From contig JAJPEN010000076.1 of NCBI GenBank assembly GCA_021166835.1, positions 1 to 64,000 of the forward strand: DNA of 64,000 bases, read 5' to 3'. This stretch comes from Burkholderiaceae bacterium (lineage in GTDB: Bacteria; Pseudomonadota; Gammaproteobacteria; Burkholderiales; Burkholderiaceae). A program made the translations under genes and the position numbers. This document shows positions 1-8,671 of this stretch, piece after piece. How positions within the stretch are numbered: the first letter of the stretch is position 1; each line of letters starts with the position of its first letter. The notes under the pieces are model-generated. The model ran no database searches. It saw only the letters and a program-made list of their open reading frames with translations, and had not been told where the DNA came from.

Positions 1-1019
<1,019 letters not shown>

Positions 1020-1070
1020 GGGGATCCTCGAAAATCGGACTGGCGGCCGGCCGGCCGCGAAACTGACGCT

Positions 1071-1100
1071 TATCTGAGGGAGCGCCCGGGCGGTTTCAAG
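1071..1100 (-). promoter_or_regulatory. Candidate sigma-32 heat-shock promoter of clpB
   Basis: On the minus strand CTTGAAA (plus 1094-1100) is followed after 13 bases by CCCTCAGAT (around 1072-1080). This fits the sigma-32 pattern CTTGAAA and CCCCATnT. It sits about 50-80 bases upstream of the clpB ATG. clpB is a classic sigma-32 target, so the site is plausible, though the -10 element is imperfect. Confidence 0.6.
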
Positions 1101-1162
1101 TGCCGCCGGGCGCGGCGATCCCGAAACGCTATATTCGGTTCATCCTTTCCCCGCCCTCGACC

Positions 1163-2293
1163 ATGTCCACGCTGTTCACTGCCCTGCCGCTGCGCTCGCT
1201 CGTGCTCGCCAACCGTATCGTCGTCTCGCCGATGTGCCAGTACTCGGCTGTCGACGGCCGCGCCCAACCCTGGCACTCGGTGCACCTCGGTCACCTCGCG
1301 CTCGGCGGCGTGGGGCTCGTCATGATCGAGGCCACCGCGGTGGAGCCGGTCGGGCGCATCAGCTGGGGCGACCTGGGGCTGTACGACGACGCCACCGAGG
1401 AGGCGCTGGCGCGCACGCTCGCCGCCGTGCGCAGCGTCGCGCAGGCGCCGGTCGGCATCCAGCTCGCGCACGCCGGCCGCAAGGCGTCGAGCGCACGGCC
1501 CTGGGAGGGCGGAAAGTTGATCGACGTCGACGCCGGCGGCTGGCAGCGCGTTGCGCCGAGCGCGGTTTCCTTCGCGGACGGCGAGGCTGCGCCACACGCG
1601 CTGTCGCGCGACGAGCTCGATGCGCTGAAGGCGCGCTTCGTCGAGGCGGTGCTGCGTGCCGACCGGCTCGGGCTCGATGCGGTCGAGGTGCACGCCGCGC
1701 ACGGCTACCTGATGCACCAGTTCCTGTGGCCGCTGTCGAATCTGCGCGAGGACGAATACGGCGGGTCGCCCGAGAACCGGATGCGCTGGCCGCTCGAGGT
1801 GATCGCCGCGATGCGCGCAGCGTGGCCGACGCACAAGCCGCTGGGCGTGCGCATCTCGGCCACCGACTGGCGCGACGATCTGCCGGCCGCGCAGCGCTTC
1901 GACCTGCCGGACGCAATCGTCTTCGCGCGCGCCTGTGCGCAACTGGGCGTGGACTGGATCGACACGTCGAGCGGCGGCATTTCGCCGCTGCAGAGAATCG
2001 CGCTGCGACCGGGCTACCAGGTGCCGTTCGCCGAAGCGATCCGGCGCGAGGTGCCCGATACGCGCGTGATGGCGGTGGGGATGATCACCGAACCGAAGCA
2101 GGCCGAGGAGATCGTCGCGTCGGGGCAGGCCGACATGGTCGCGCTGGCACGCGCGCTGCTGTACGACCCGCGCTGGCCGTGGCACGCGGCGGCCGAGCTC
2201 GGCGCGAAGGTGCAGGCACCGCGGCAGTACTGGCGCAGCGAGCCGCACGGGCATCGCGGAATGTTCGGCGACACGGCGCACGGGCAGCGGTAA
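1163..2293 (+). CDS. NADH:flavin oxidoreductase, old yellow enzyme family (YqjM type)
   Basis: A 376-residue FMN-dependent TIM-barrel enzyme of the type that reduces activated C=C bonds (ene-reductase). Diagnostic features are SPMCQY near the N-terminus (Cys25, the redox-tuning cysteine of the YqjM class), QLAHAGRKAS, the HAAHGYLMHQFLWPLSN strand containing substrate- and flavin-binding residues, and GMIT followed by a C-terminal ALARALLYDPRW phosphate-binding helix. The ATG at 1163 gives the family's usual start; a longer in-frame start at 1100 would overlap the clpB promoter. A TATATT -10-like box lies at 1130-1135. The physiological substrate cannot be told from sequence. Confidence 0.92.
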   Translation: MSTLFTALPLRSLVLANRIVVSPMCQYSAVDGRAQPWHSVHLGHLALGGVGLVMIEATAVEPVGRISWGDLGLYDDATEEALARTLAAVRSVAQAPVGIQLAHAGRKASSARPWEGGKLIDVDAGGWQRVAPSAVSFADGEAAPHALSRDELDALKARFVEAVLRADRLGLDAVEVHAAHGYLMHQFLWPLSNLREDEYGGSPENRMRWPLEVIAAMRAAWPTHKPLGVRISATDWRDDLPAAQRFDLPDAIVFARACAQLGVDWIDTSSGGISPLQRIALRPGYQVPFAEAIRREVPDTRVMAVGMITEPKQAEEIVASGQADMVALARALLYDPRWPWHAAAELGAKVQAPRQYWRSEPHGHRGMFGDTAHGQR

Positions 2294-2310
2294 CGATGGG
2301 CAGCATTCTC

Positions 2311-2326
2311 ACCGACGGCCGTCGGT
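2311..2326. repeat. 16-bp perfect palindrome between two genes
   Basis: ACCGACGGCCGTCGGT is fully self-complementary. It lies in the 72-bp gap between the oxidoreductase and the HAD hydrolase. It could be an operator or a weak terminator stem, but no T-run follows. Confidence 0.4.
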
Positions 2327-2365
2327 AGTGATGGGCGGCATGCGCCTCGTCAGACAACGCCTGCG

Positions 2366-3031
2366 ATGAGCGGCTACCGCGCGGTCGTCCTCGACATGGA
2401 CGGGCTGATGCTCGACACCGAGCGTATCGCCGTCGAATGCTGGCTCGAGTCGGCACGGACATCGGGGTGGGAGATCTCGCGCGAGACCTTGCTGGCGATG
2501 ATCGGACTCGACCATCGGGCGTCGCGGCAGAAGCTGCTCGATGCGGGCGGCCAGAGCTTCCCGCTCGACGAGGTGTCCAGGCGCGGACGCGTGCGCTATC
2601 TCGAACGGTTGCGCGGCGAAGGCGTGGGGCTGAAGCCGGGCATCGTCGAACTGCTCGACTGGCTCGATGCGCGCGGCGTACCGAAGGCGGTGGCGACGTC
2701 GACGATGTGCGAGCTGGCGATGGAGAAGCTCGAACTGGCGGGCCTGCGCGGGCGCTTCGAGACGATCGTCTGCGGGGACCAGGTGCCGAAGACCAAGCCG
2801 GCGCCGGACGTGTATCTCGCGGCGGTCGGGCAGCTCGGATTGACGCCGGGCGCGTGCATCGCGCTCGAGGATTCGGACATCGGGCTGCGCGCGGCGCACG
2901 AGGCGGGGTTGGCTTGCATCGTAGTGCCGGACATGCAGCCGCCGCGGGAGGAGTACGCGGGGCTGGCGCATTGCGTGGTGGGGAGCCTGGAGGAGGCGCG
3001 GGGGGTGATCGAGAGACTGCTGGGGGGATAA
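2366..3031 (+). CDS. HAD-superfamily hydrolase, beta-phosphoglucomutase-like
   Basis: A 221-residue cytosolic phosphatase or phosphomutase of HAD subfamily IA. All four HAD motifs are visible: DMDGLMLDTE (nucleophile Asp10, acid/base Asp12), the ATST threonine/serine motif II, the KTKPAPDVY lysine motif III, and EDSDIG motif IV for Mg2+ binding. A helical cap domain lies between motifs I and II. The substrate is unknown; relatives act on small sugar phosphates. It follows the old yellow enzyme gene in the same direction with a 72-bp gap, so co-transcription is possible. Confidence 0.88.
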   Translation: MSGYRAVVLDMDGLMLDTERIAVECWLESARTSGWEISRETLLAMIGLDHRASRQKLLDAGGQSFPLDEVSRRGRVRYLERLRGEGVGLKPGIVELLDWLDARGVPKAVATSTMCELAMEKLELAGLRGRFETIVCGDQVPKTKPAPDVYLAAVGQLGLTPGACIALEDSDIGLRAAHEAGLACIVVPDMQPPREEYAGLAHCVVGSLEEARGVIERLLGG

Positions 3032-3084
3032 CAGCCGAAATCGGACGCATCCGCGTAGGCGATCCGGTGAACTTCAAGGTCGAG

Positions 3085-3100
3085 CGCGATCGTGATCGCG
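3085..3100. repeat. Inverted repeat upstream of the higBA remnant
   Basis: CGCGATC and GATCGCG (7-bp arms, 2-bp spacer GT) form a near-palindrome about 50 bp before the decayed toxin-antitoxin frame. HigA-type antitoxins bind such palindromes, so this may be a relic operator, but GC-rich DNA produces such sites by chance. Confidence 0.25.
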
Positions 3101-3138
3101 ACGGAGTACGCGCGCATTTCGTGCATTTCGACGCGTGA

Positions 3139-3741
3139 CCCGCGGTCGCGAAGCCTGACCGGGAAGCGGACGGGTATGAGCCCTACGAACGAACGGACGA
3201 TTGCGAGCTGCGAACCCACTGCGTTAGAACTCTCGTTGGAGAGCCGTTCCGAAGACGTTCCGAAGAGCTGCTCGAACAACTCGGCCCACAGCTTCCGTAT
3301 CCACATAGCAGCGGGGTCAGCAGCTCGCGCCATGACCATATGCGAGAGCTGAGAATTCAAGTTCGAGGTCGCCCATTCCGCGTGCTGTATGCCTTCGACC
3401 CCCGGCGCGCCGCGCTTCTGCTGATCGGAGGCGACAAGACGGGCAACGACAGGTGGTACAAGGAGTTCGTTCCCATCGCTGATCGACTTTACAGCGAACG
3501 CTTGAACTTAGCCGAGTTACGACACGCGCACAGCCTTTCCCAGCAAGCGCTTGCCGAGCGATTGGGCATCAATCAGGCGGCCGTCTCGAAACTCGAGCGG
3601 CGCACCGACATGTACGTCAGCACCCTGCGCCAATACATCGAAGCGATGGGCGGGGAACTGCACATCGTCGCGCGGTTCCCGGAGGGCGAAGTGCGGATCA
3701 GGAGCTTCTCGGAGCAGTTGGACGAACAGGAAGCAGGCTGA
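3139..3741 (+). pseudogene. Decayed HigB-HigA toxin-antitoxin locus, fused in frame
   Basis: The frame is open from 3139 (just after a TGA) to 3741. From about 3262 it reads as the last two thirds of a HigB-type RelE/ParE toxin (LLEQLGPQLPYPHSSG, then MRELRIQ, YAFDPRRAALLLIGGDKTG, DRWYKEF). It then passes at about 3495 with no stop codon into the C-terminal helix-turn-helix of a HigA antitoxin (LSQQALAERLGINQAAVSKLE, then RTDMYVSTLRQYIEAMGGEL). In intact systems toxin and antitoxin are separate genes; here the toxin tail and roughly 35 antitoxin residues are missing at the junction. The toxin N-terminus does not read well in one frame (fragments lie in two frames between 3175 and 3262) and there is no ATG, GTG or TTG before ATG 3340. 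Only a 133-residue toxin-tail/antitoxin hybrid could therefore be made. Confidence 0.75.
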
Positions 3742-3781
3742 GTCCCTCGGCAAAGCCTTCCGCCCTACGTCGAACAGCTCA

Positions 3782-3846
3782 CGCAGATCCTCCGGAAATT
3801 TTCGGGCTACCAACGGTAGCGATCTGCGCTGTGGAACGCATTCCAC
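3782..3846. terminator. Hairpin cluster after the higBA remnant
   Basis: The arms CGCAGATC (3782-3789) and GATCTGCG (3821-3828) enclose an inner hairpin GCTACC-AAC-GGTAGC (3806-3820). Immediately after comes GTGGAA-CGCA-TTCCAC (3831-3846). There is no clear T-run, so this may be a bidirectional terminator between the convergent genes or simply a structured intergenic element. The rest of 3847-4007 is GC-rich with the repeated phrase GTAGCCCG and no gene that I can see. Confidence 0.45.
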
Positions 3847-4007
3847 GTTGGAAAACGCTTCCTGCGGTAGCCCGAGTTCACGCGCCGCGAGCGGCGCATG
3901 CGGCAGTAGCCCGCGTTCGGTCGCAGCCGGCCGCGCGTGCGGCAGCCGCCCCGAGCCTCGCGCAGCGGGCCGCACGCACGGCACCAGCCCCGTCCCGCTC
4001 CCCCGCC

Positions 4008-4439
4008 CTACGCCCCCGCAATGACCAGCGCGCCTGCCACCACCAGCGCGCCGCCGAGCGCCAGCCTCCAGCTCATCGGCTCGCCCAGCACGAGCACTCC
4101 CAGCACGATCGCGAACGCGACGCTCAGCTTGTCGATCGGCGCGACGAGCGACGCGGGCGCGAGCTGCAGCGCGCGGTAGTAGCACAGCCACGACAGGCCG
4201 GTGGCCACCCCGGAGAGCAGCAGGAACACCAGCGGACGCCGCGCGATCTCCCCGGGCATCTGCCATTCGCCGCGCAGCGAGACGATCGCGGCGGTGACGA
4301 AGAAGACGACGACGGTGCGGATCAGCGTCGCGAGATTCGAGTTCAGGCCCTCGACGCCGAGCTTGCCGAGGATCGCCGTGAGTCCGGCAAAGAAAGCCGA
4401 GCCGAGCGAGAAGAGCAGCCAGGGAGCGAGCGGTTTCAT
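4008..4439 (-). CDS. Short EamA/DMT-type transporter (single repeat)
   Basis: This 143-residue integral membrane protein carries one EamA domain of five predicted helices. It starts with a hydrophobic helix containing the typical SAFFAGLTAILGKLG and ends with PIDKLSVAFAIVLGVLVLGEP and a final alanine/valine-rich helix. Small multidrug-resistance-like EamA proteins of this length work as dimers and export small metabolites or drugs. The substrate is unknown. It converges with the higBA remnant. The larger two-repeat EamA gene lies 147 bp upstream on the same strand, across a tandem repeat. Confidence 0.85.
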   Translation of the reverse strand: MKPLAPWLLFSLGSAFFAGLTAILGKLGVEGLNSNLATLIRTVVVFFVTAAIVSLRGEWQMPGEIARRPLVFLLLSGVATGLSWLCYYRALQLAPASLVAPIDKLSVAFAIVLGVLVLGEPMSWRLALGGALVVAGALVIAGA

Positions 4440-4467
4440 CGCACTACCTTCCGGCGCGCGCCGGTTT

Positions 4468-4580
4468 CAGGACGACGTCATGTCCAGGACGACGCCATGT
4501 TCGGGTCGGCGCCATGTTCGGGTCGGCGCTGTGTTCGGGTCGGCGCTGTGTTCGGCTCGATGCCACGATCGGGGCAGCGC
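4468..4580. repeat. 17-bp tandem repeat (about 6.6 copies)
   Basis: Consecutive 17-bp units start at 4468, 4485, 4496/4502 (phase shift), 4513, 4530, 4547 and 4564. Two copies read CAGGACGACGnCATGTy, then come copies of yrTGTTCGGGTCGGCGC that decay toward the right end. The unit is not a multiple of three and lies between two transporter genes, so it is a non-coding minisatellite of the kind whose copy number can vary among strains. Confidence 0.8.
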
Positions 4581-4585
4581 CCTTC

Positions 4586-5596
4586 TCAGCCCGGCGCGGC
4601 AACCAGCAGCCACAGCACGCCCGCGATCATCGCTGCCATGCCGATCGCCTCGCGGCGCGTCGTGTGCTGCGAGAACAACCGGTGCGACACCGCCTGCGCG
4701 AACAGGATCTCCGACAGGCCGACCGTGCGCACCGCGGCGGCGATCTGCAGCGAGAACGCGAAGAAAAGCAGTTGTGATGCGAGCGCGCCCGAGGCGCCGG
4801 CGAGCAGCGACGGGCGCCACATGCGGAAGATGGCACGCAGCACCTCCCGCTCGCGCCATGCGAGCCAGGCGGTGAGCAGCGCCGTCTGCAGCGAGAGCGT
4901 GACGGCGAGCATCACAGTGGCGCGCGCGTAGAACGGCCCGTCGCCCAGTGCGAGGATGGCGCCGCGGATACCAACGGCCGACAGCGCGAACATCGCACCC
5001 GAGGCGATGCCGAGCAGCGCGGCACGCGGCACGAGCGGCAGCTTCGCGCGCAGGCCGCGCGACGGCTGTGCAGCGGCGGGGATCGCGCCGATGGCAGCGG
5101 GTGCGATGCCGTCCGCGGCGAACGGCCCTGTCGCCGCCTTCCGCACCGCAGACGCCGGCATCGACATCAGCAGGACGCCGCCGGTGGCGAGCACGATGGC
5201 GAGCGTTGCCTGCGCGCCCAGCCGCTCGCCGAGAAACAGGAAACCGAAAAGCGCGATCTGCAGCGGCTCGGTCTTCACGTAGGCGATCGCCACGACGAAC
5301 GAGCGCTCGCGCATCGCGGCGAGCATCGCCGCCGTTGCCGTGATCTGGAAGAGGCCACCCATCGCCGCCCAGGCGACGAAGCGCCACGAGACGTCGAACG
5401 CGCGCAGGTCGACGAAGAACGCCATTGCGACGAGGAACAGCAGTCCGAACGGCAGGCCGAAGAGGAAGCGCACGTGCGTGGCGCCGACCGTGCCAAGCGA
5501 GTCGACGAGGCTGCGCTGCATCGTGTTGCGGATCGTCTGTACGCCGTTGCCCGCCACCGTGCAGGCGATCCACAACCATGCGGGCGCTTCGATCAT
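4586..5596 (-). CDS. EamA/DMT-family transporter (two-repeat)
   Basis: A 336-residue membrane protein with about ten hydrophobic helices in two EamA halves, separated by a hydrophilic linker at about residues 165-200. The N-terminus has the family's conserved polar helix and a GLPFGLLFLVAMAFF segment, and YVKTEPLQIALFGFLFLGERL ends the first half. It probably exports a small metabolite. The ATG at 5596 overlaps the crcB stop codon by 4 bases (ATGA). Translation is therefore coupled to crcB, and longer in-frame starts inside crcB are unlikely. Confidence 0.88.
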   Translation of the reverse strand: MIEAPAWLWIACTVAGNGVQTIRNTMQRSLVDSLGTVGATHVRFLFGLPFGLLFLVAMAFFVDLRAFDVSWRFVAWAAMGGLFQITATAAMLAAMRERSFVVAIAYVKTEPLQIALFGFLFLGERLGAQATLAIVLATGGVLLMSMPASAVRKAATGPFAADGIAPAAIGAIPAAAQPSRGLRAKLPLVPRAALLGIASGAMFALSAVGIRGAILALGDGPFYARATVMLAVTLSLQTALLTAWLAWREREVLRAIFRMWRPSLLAGASGALASQLLFFAFSLQIAAAVRTVGLSEILFAQAVSHRLFSQHTTRREAIGMAAMIAGVLWLLVAAPG

Positions 5597-5982
5597 CCGG
5601 CCGCGAAGCGATAGCCGATCGCGGCTGCGGCGAGCGAGCCGAACAGGTGCAGCGCGCTGTGCGCGAACGCCCAGCCGAAGGCGCCGCGCGAGATCAGGCC
5701 GAAGGACTCGATCGAGAAGGTGGAGAAAGTGGTGAGCGCGCCCAGGAAGCCGGTGATCGCGAACAGGCGCCACTCGGGGGCGAGATCGGGGTTTCGCGCG
5801 AACCAGGCGACGGCGATGCCGACGAGCAGTCCGCCGGCGACGTTGACGAGCAGCGTGCCGAGTGGCAGCGCGTGATGGGCGACGTTCAGCCAGATGCCGA
5901 TCGACCAGCGCAGCCACGCACCCAGCACGGCGCCGACGCCGACGGCGAGGAAACCGGCAAGGCTGAAATGCGGGGCGATCAA
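5593..5982 (-). CDS. crcB: Fluoride ion channel CrcB/Fluc
   Basis: A 129-residue, four-helix membrane protein that lets fluoride leave the cytoplasm as a dual-topology dimer. Family signatures are LLVNVAGGLLVG in helix 2 and GFLGALTTFSTFS in helix 3, which hold the polar track and phenylalanine box lining the fluoride path. Length is typical. It lies 31 bp after moaE on the same strand and overlaps the next transporter gene by 4 bases. I see no fluoride riboswitch in the short upstream gap. Confidence 0.95.
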   Translation of the reverse strand: MIAPHFSLAGFLAVGVGAVLGAWLRWSIGIWLNVAHHALPLGTLLVNVAGGLLVGIAVAWFARNPDLAPEWRLFAITGFLGALTTFSTFSIESFGLISRGAFGWAFAHSALHLFGSLAAAAIGYRFAAG

Positions 5983-6013
5983 CTCTGGCGCGCTTGGGGG
6001 ACGTTCGCAGCGC

Positions 6014-6460
6014 TCACCAGCGCGCCGCCGCGTGGTCGTCGGCTTCGCGCGCCTGCACCCAGCGCTCGCCCTGCGCCGTGGCTTCCTTCTTCCAGAACGG
6101 CGCCTGCGTCTTCAGGTAATCGATGATGAACTCGCAGGCATCGAAGGCTTCGCCGCGGTGCGCCGAGGTGACGACGACGAGCACGATGCGATCGCCCGGC
6201 TCGAGCGGCCCGTAGCGGTGGACGACGAGCGTGTCGTAGACGTTCCAGCGGCTGCGCGCCTGCGCGCAGATCTCCTCGAGCGCGCGTTCGGTCATGCCGG
6301 GATAGTGCTCGAGCGTCATCGAGCCGACGCCCGCGCCTTCGTTGACGTCGCGCACGGTGCCGACGAAGGTGGCGATAGCGCCGACCTTCAGGTTGCCGGC
6401 GCGCAGCGCATCGATTTCGGCGCCGACGTCGAAGTCTTCGGTCTGTACTCGGACGGGCAT
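6014..6460 (-). CDS. moaE: Molybdopterin synthase large subunit MoaE
   Basis: A 148-residue catalytic subunit that, with MoaD thiocarboxylate, inserts the dithiolene sulfurs into precursor Z to make molybdopterin. Visible signatures are GAIATFVGTVRD near residues 28-38, LEHYPGM, VVHRYGPLEPGD and, at the C-terminus, FWKKEAT with its catalytic lysine. A strong GGAGG ribosome site precedes the ATG at 6460. In this window moaD is separated from moaE by a ccdAB module, which is not the usual moaD-moaE adjacency. Confidence 0.96.
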   Translation of the reverse strand: MPVRVQTEDFDVGAEIDALRAGNLKVGAIATFVGTVRDVNEGAGVGSMTLEHYPGMTERALEEICAQARSRWNVYDTLVVHRYGPLEPGDRIVLVVVTSAHRGEAFDACEFIIDYLKTQAPFWKKEATAQGERWVQAREADDHAAARW

Positions 6461-6512
6461 GAAGCGGAAGCCTCCTCCTCAGCGCAACGATGCGTGATCG
6501 GTGCGCACAGCT

Positions 6513-6827
6513 TCAAACGCCGGAGATCAGGACGTCGAGCGCCGCGACGATCTCGTGGCGCCGATGTTCGAGCGACGCAACCCGCTCGCCGACGATACGG
6601 CAGGCGATGCCGGTGATTTCGCTCGTGCGCATCACCACCGCGCGGCCATCGATCTCGAACACCGGCATGAGCCCGCCGACCGGCGGCCGCTTTGCGTCGG
6701 CCTCGCCCAGCGGAACGACGACGCGCGTGGCGAGCGACTCGAGGAGATCGGACTGCACGTCGAGCAGGAACGGGAAGCGTTCGCGCGACGAGCGATCGAG
6801 ATTGCGATAGACGTGGAACTGCGCCAC
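6513..6827 (-). CDS. ccdB: CcdB-family toxin (DNA gyrase poison)
   Basis: A 104-residue protein matching the CcdB fold. It begins QFHVYRNLD, contains PFLLDVQSDLL and RVVVPLGEA, and ends in the helix HRRHEIVAALDVLISGV whose C-terminus contacts GyrA in F-plasmid CcdB. It starts with GTG, 12 bp after the ccdA stop, the standard antitoxin-toxin order. The frame is intact and full-length, so the module may be functional. It sits inside the molybdenum cofactor operon, 52 bp before moaE. Confidence 0.88.
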   Translation of the reverse strand: MAQFHVYRNLDRSSRERFPFLLDVQSDLLESLATRVVVPLGEADAKRPPVGGLMPVFEIDGRAVVMRTSEITGIACRIVGERVASLEHRRHEIVAALDVLISGV

Positions 6828-6839
6828 GGCGTGAGGACC

Positions 6840-7112
6840 CTAAAAAGCGCGCAACGCATCGCCGAAGCAGCCGTGCCGCTCGATGTCCTCGTTGTAGGCC
6901 TCGATGGCAGCGCGGTTCTCGGCGAGCCAGCGTTCACGAGCGCAACGCATCACCTCGACCACGAGTGCGGACTCGAGGGTCTGCGAGAGGTTGACGTCCA
7001 GCTCGCGGGCGCGACGTAGCAGATCGGCGTTGACGGTGACGTTCGTCGGGCGCTTCGGCGCCGAGACGTCGTACAGGACACTGCGTTCGCGAACGACATG
7101 TTTCATGCGCAT
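6840..7112 (-). CDS. ccdA: CcdA-family antitoxin
   Basis: A 90-residue protein (88 if the second ATG at 7106 is used). An N-terminal ribbon-helix-helix DNA-binding part (KRPTNVTVNADLLRRARELDVNLSQTLE) is followed by the acidic, probably disordered toxin-binding tail ENRAAIEAYNEDIERHG. It should neutralise CcdB and repress its own operon. A 21-bp inverted repeat overlaps the start codon. It begins 25 bp after the moaD stop on the same strand. Confidence 0.9.
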   Translation of the reverse strand: MRMKHVVRERSVLYDVSAPKRPTNVTVNADLLRRARELDVNLSQTLESALVVEVMRCARERWLAENRAAIEAYNEDIERHGCFGDALRAF

Positions 7113-7125
7113 ATTCTGCGCGCAT
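7105..7125. promoter_or_regulatory. Candidate ccdAB operator
   Basis: ATGCGC (7105-7110) and GCGCAT (7120-7125) form an inverted repeat with a 9-bp spacer covering the ccdA start codon. Ribbon-helix-helix antitoxins autoregulate by binding such sites, so it is a reasonable operator candidate; binding is not shown. Confidence 0.4.
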
Positions 7126-7137
7126 GAGGGGGCGACG

Positions 7138-7395
7138 TCAACCGCCCGTCACCGGCGGAAAGAAGGCGACTTCGGCGCCGTCGCGCAACGGGGCGTCGGC
7201 ACCCGCCATCGCCTGGTCGATCGCGATGCGCACCGCGCGGCGCTCGTCGAGCGCCTCGGCCCAGGCGCCGCCGCGCCCGCGCAGCCACGCCCGCAAGCGA
7301 CCGGCATCGGCGATGCCCTCCGGAAGCTCGACCGTTTCGCGCCCGGTGCCCAGCGCCTCGCGCAGCGCCGCGAAATAGAGAATCGTGATGCGCAT
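7138..7395 (-). CDS. moaD: Molybdopterin synthase sulfur-carrier subunit MoaD
   Basis: An 85-residue ubiquitin-fold protein that carries sulfur as a C-terminal thiocarboxylate to MoaE. The start MRITILYFAALREALG and the mandatory C-terminal Gly-Gly (VTGG) are both present, with FFPPVTGG as the family ending. It starts 1 base before the moeA stop region (moeA ends at 7397), implying translational coupling. The ccdA gene follows 25 bp downstream, which displaces moaE from its usual adjacent place. Confidence 0.95.
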   Translation of the reverse strand: MRITILYFAALREALGTGRETVELPEGIADAGRLRAWLRGRGGAWAEALDERRAVRIAIDQAMAGADAPLRDGAEVAFFPPVTGG

Positions 7396-7396
7396 C

Positions 7397-8671
7397 TCAG
7401 TTCAACAGTGCCGTGAACGGCAGGTAACGAACGACGTCCCCCGCAGCAATGGCGTGCTGCGGCCGATTGTCCACCAGACCGTCGCCCCAGACGGTGGAGG
7501 TCAGCACCGCCGAGCTCTGGTTGGGGAAACGCTCGAGCCCGCCTCGTTCGTTGACTCTGACCCGCAGGAACTCGCGCCGGCGGTCGGGCTTCGGCCAGTC
7601 GAAATCGGCGCGCATCGCGATCGCGAGCGGCGCGACGTCGTCGACGCCCTGCAGTCGCAGCACGAAGGGGCGCACCATCAGCACGAAAGTGACGAAGCTC
7701 GACACCGGGTTGCCGGGCAGTCCGATGAAGTGGGCGAAGTCGCTGCCGGCGCCCCGCTCGCCGCCCGCGGTTGACGCGCTACCGCCGGACCCGCGCCGCA
7801 CTCGACCATACGCGAGCGGCTTGCCGGGCTTCATCGCGATCTGCCACATGCGCAGCTCGCCTTCGGCCTCGACGGCGGGCTTCACGTGATCCTCCTCGCC
7901 CACCGAGACGCCGCCGGAGGTGACGACGAGGTCGTTCTCGGCCGCGGCGCGGCGCAGTGCATCGCGCGTGGCCTGCAGCGAATCGGGAACGTTGCCCAGG
8001 TCGTGCACGATGCAGCCGAGGCGCCGCAGCAGCGACACCAGCACGAAGCGGTTGCTGTTGTAGATCGCGCCCGGGCGCAGCGGCTCGCCGGGCATCGCCA
8101 GCTCGTCGCCAGTGAAGAAACACGCCACGCGCAAGCGCCGGCGCACCGGCAGGTGCGCGAGGCCGACCGATGCCGCGAGGCCGGTCGCCTGCGGCGACAG
8201 GCGCGTGCCGGCGGGCAGGATGACGCTGCCTGCGCGGATGTCCTCGCCGACGCGGCGGATCCACTCGCCCGGTTCGGGACAGCGCGTGAAGACGACGTGA
8301 TCGCCTTCGACGCTCGCCTGCTCCTGCATGACGATCGCATCGGCGCCGTCGGGGACGAGCCCGCCGGTGAAGATGCGCGCGGCTTCGCCCGCGGCCAGCG
8401 GCCGTCCGAGGTGTCCGGCCGGAATGCGCTGGGCGACCGGCAGGCGCACCGGCGCCCGTTCGCCCGCCTGCGCGAGGTCGGCGCGGCGCACGGCATAGCC
8501 GTCCATCTGCGTGTTGTCGTGCGGCGGGACGTTCAGCGTCGAGCGCAGGTCGGCGGCGAGCACGCGGAAGTCGCAATCGAGCGTGTCCAGGGTCTCGCTT
8601 TCGGTGACGGGCGTCGCGTTGTCGAGCAGCGCCGCGAGCGCCTCATCGAACGGCTGCAATGCGGGTTTCAT
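7397..8671 (-). CDS. moeA: Molybdopterin molybdenumtransferase MoeA
   Basis: A 424-residue enzyme that ligates molybdate into adenylylated molybdopterin to give active Moco. It shows the MoeA N-terminal region with PHDNTQMDGYAV, the central MPT-binding domain with TSGGVSVGEEDHV and KPGKPLAYG, GLPGNPVSSFVTF, and a C-terminal beta domain ending in a strand with VRYLPF. A glycine/serine-rich insert (RRGSGGSASTAGGERGAG) at about residues 300-318 is longer than usual. The gene overlaps mobB by 29 bases. Confidence 0.95.
   Translation of the reverse strand: MKPALQPFDEALAALLDNATPVTESETLDTLDCDFRVLAADLRSTLNVPPHDNTQMDGYAVRRADLAQAGERAPVRLPVAQRIPAGHLGRPLAAGEAARIFTGGLVPDGADAIVMQEQASVEGDHVVFTRCPEPGEWIRRVGEDIRAGSVILPAGTRLSPQATGLAASVGLAHLPVRRRLRVACFFTGDELAMPGEPLRPGAIYNSNRFVLVSLLRRLGCIVHDLGNVPDSLQATRDALRRAAAENDLVVTSGGVSVGEEDHVKPAVEAEGELRMWQIAMKPGKPLAYGRVRRGSGGSASTAGGERGAGSDFAHFIGLPGNPVSSFVTFVLMVRPFVLRLQGVDDVAPLAIAMRADFDWPKPDRRREFLRVRVNERGGLERFPNQSSAVLTSTVWGDGLVDNRPQHAIAAGDVVRYLPFTALLN

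Noticed and set aside
1234..2328. Long open frames overlapping the old yellow enzyme gene on both strands
   Set aside because: They are Arg/Ala-rich, typical of shadow frames in GC-rich DNA, and match no family; the enzyme frame has full motif support.
3032..3138. A small gene after the HAD hydrolase
   Set aside because: The open stretch ending at 3136-3138 is only the tail of a shadow frame, with no start or ribosome site of its own.
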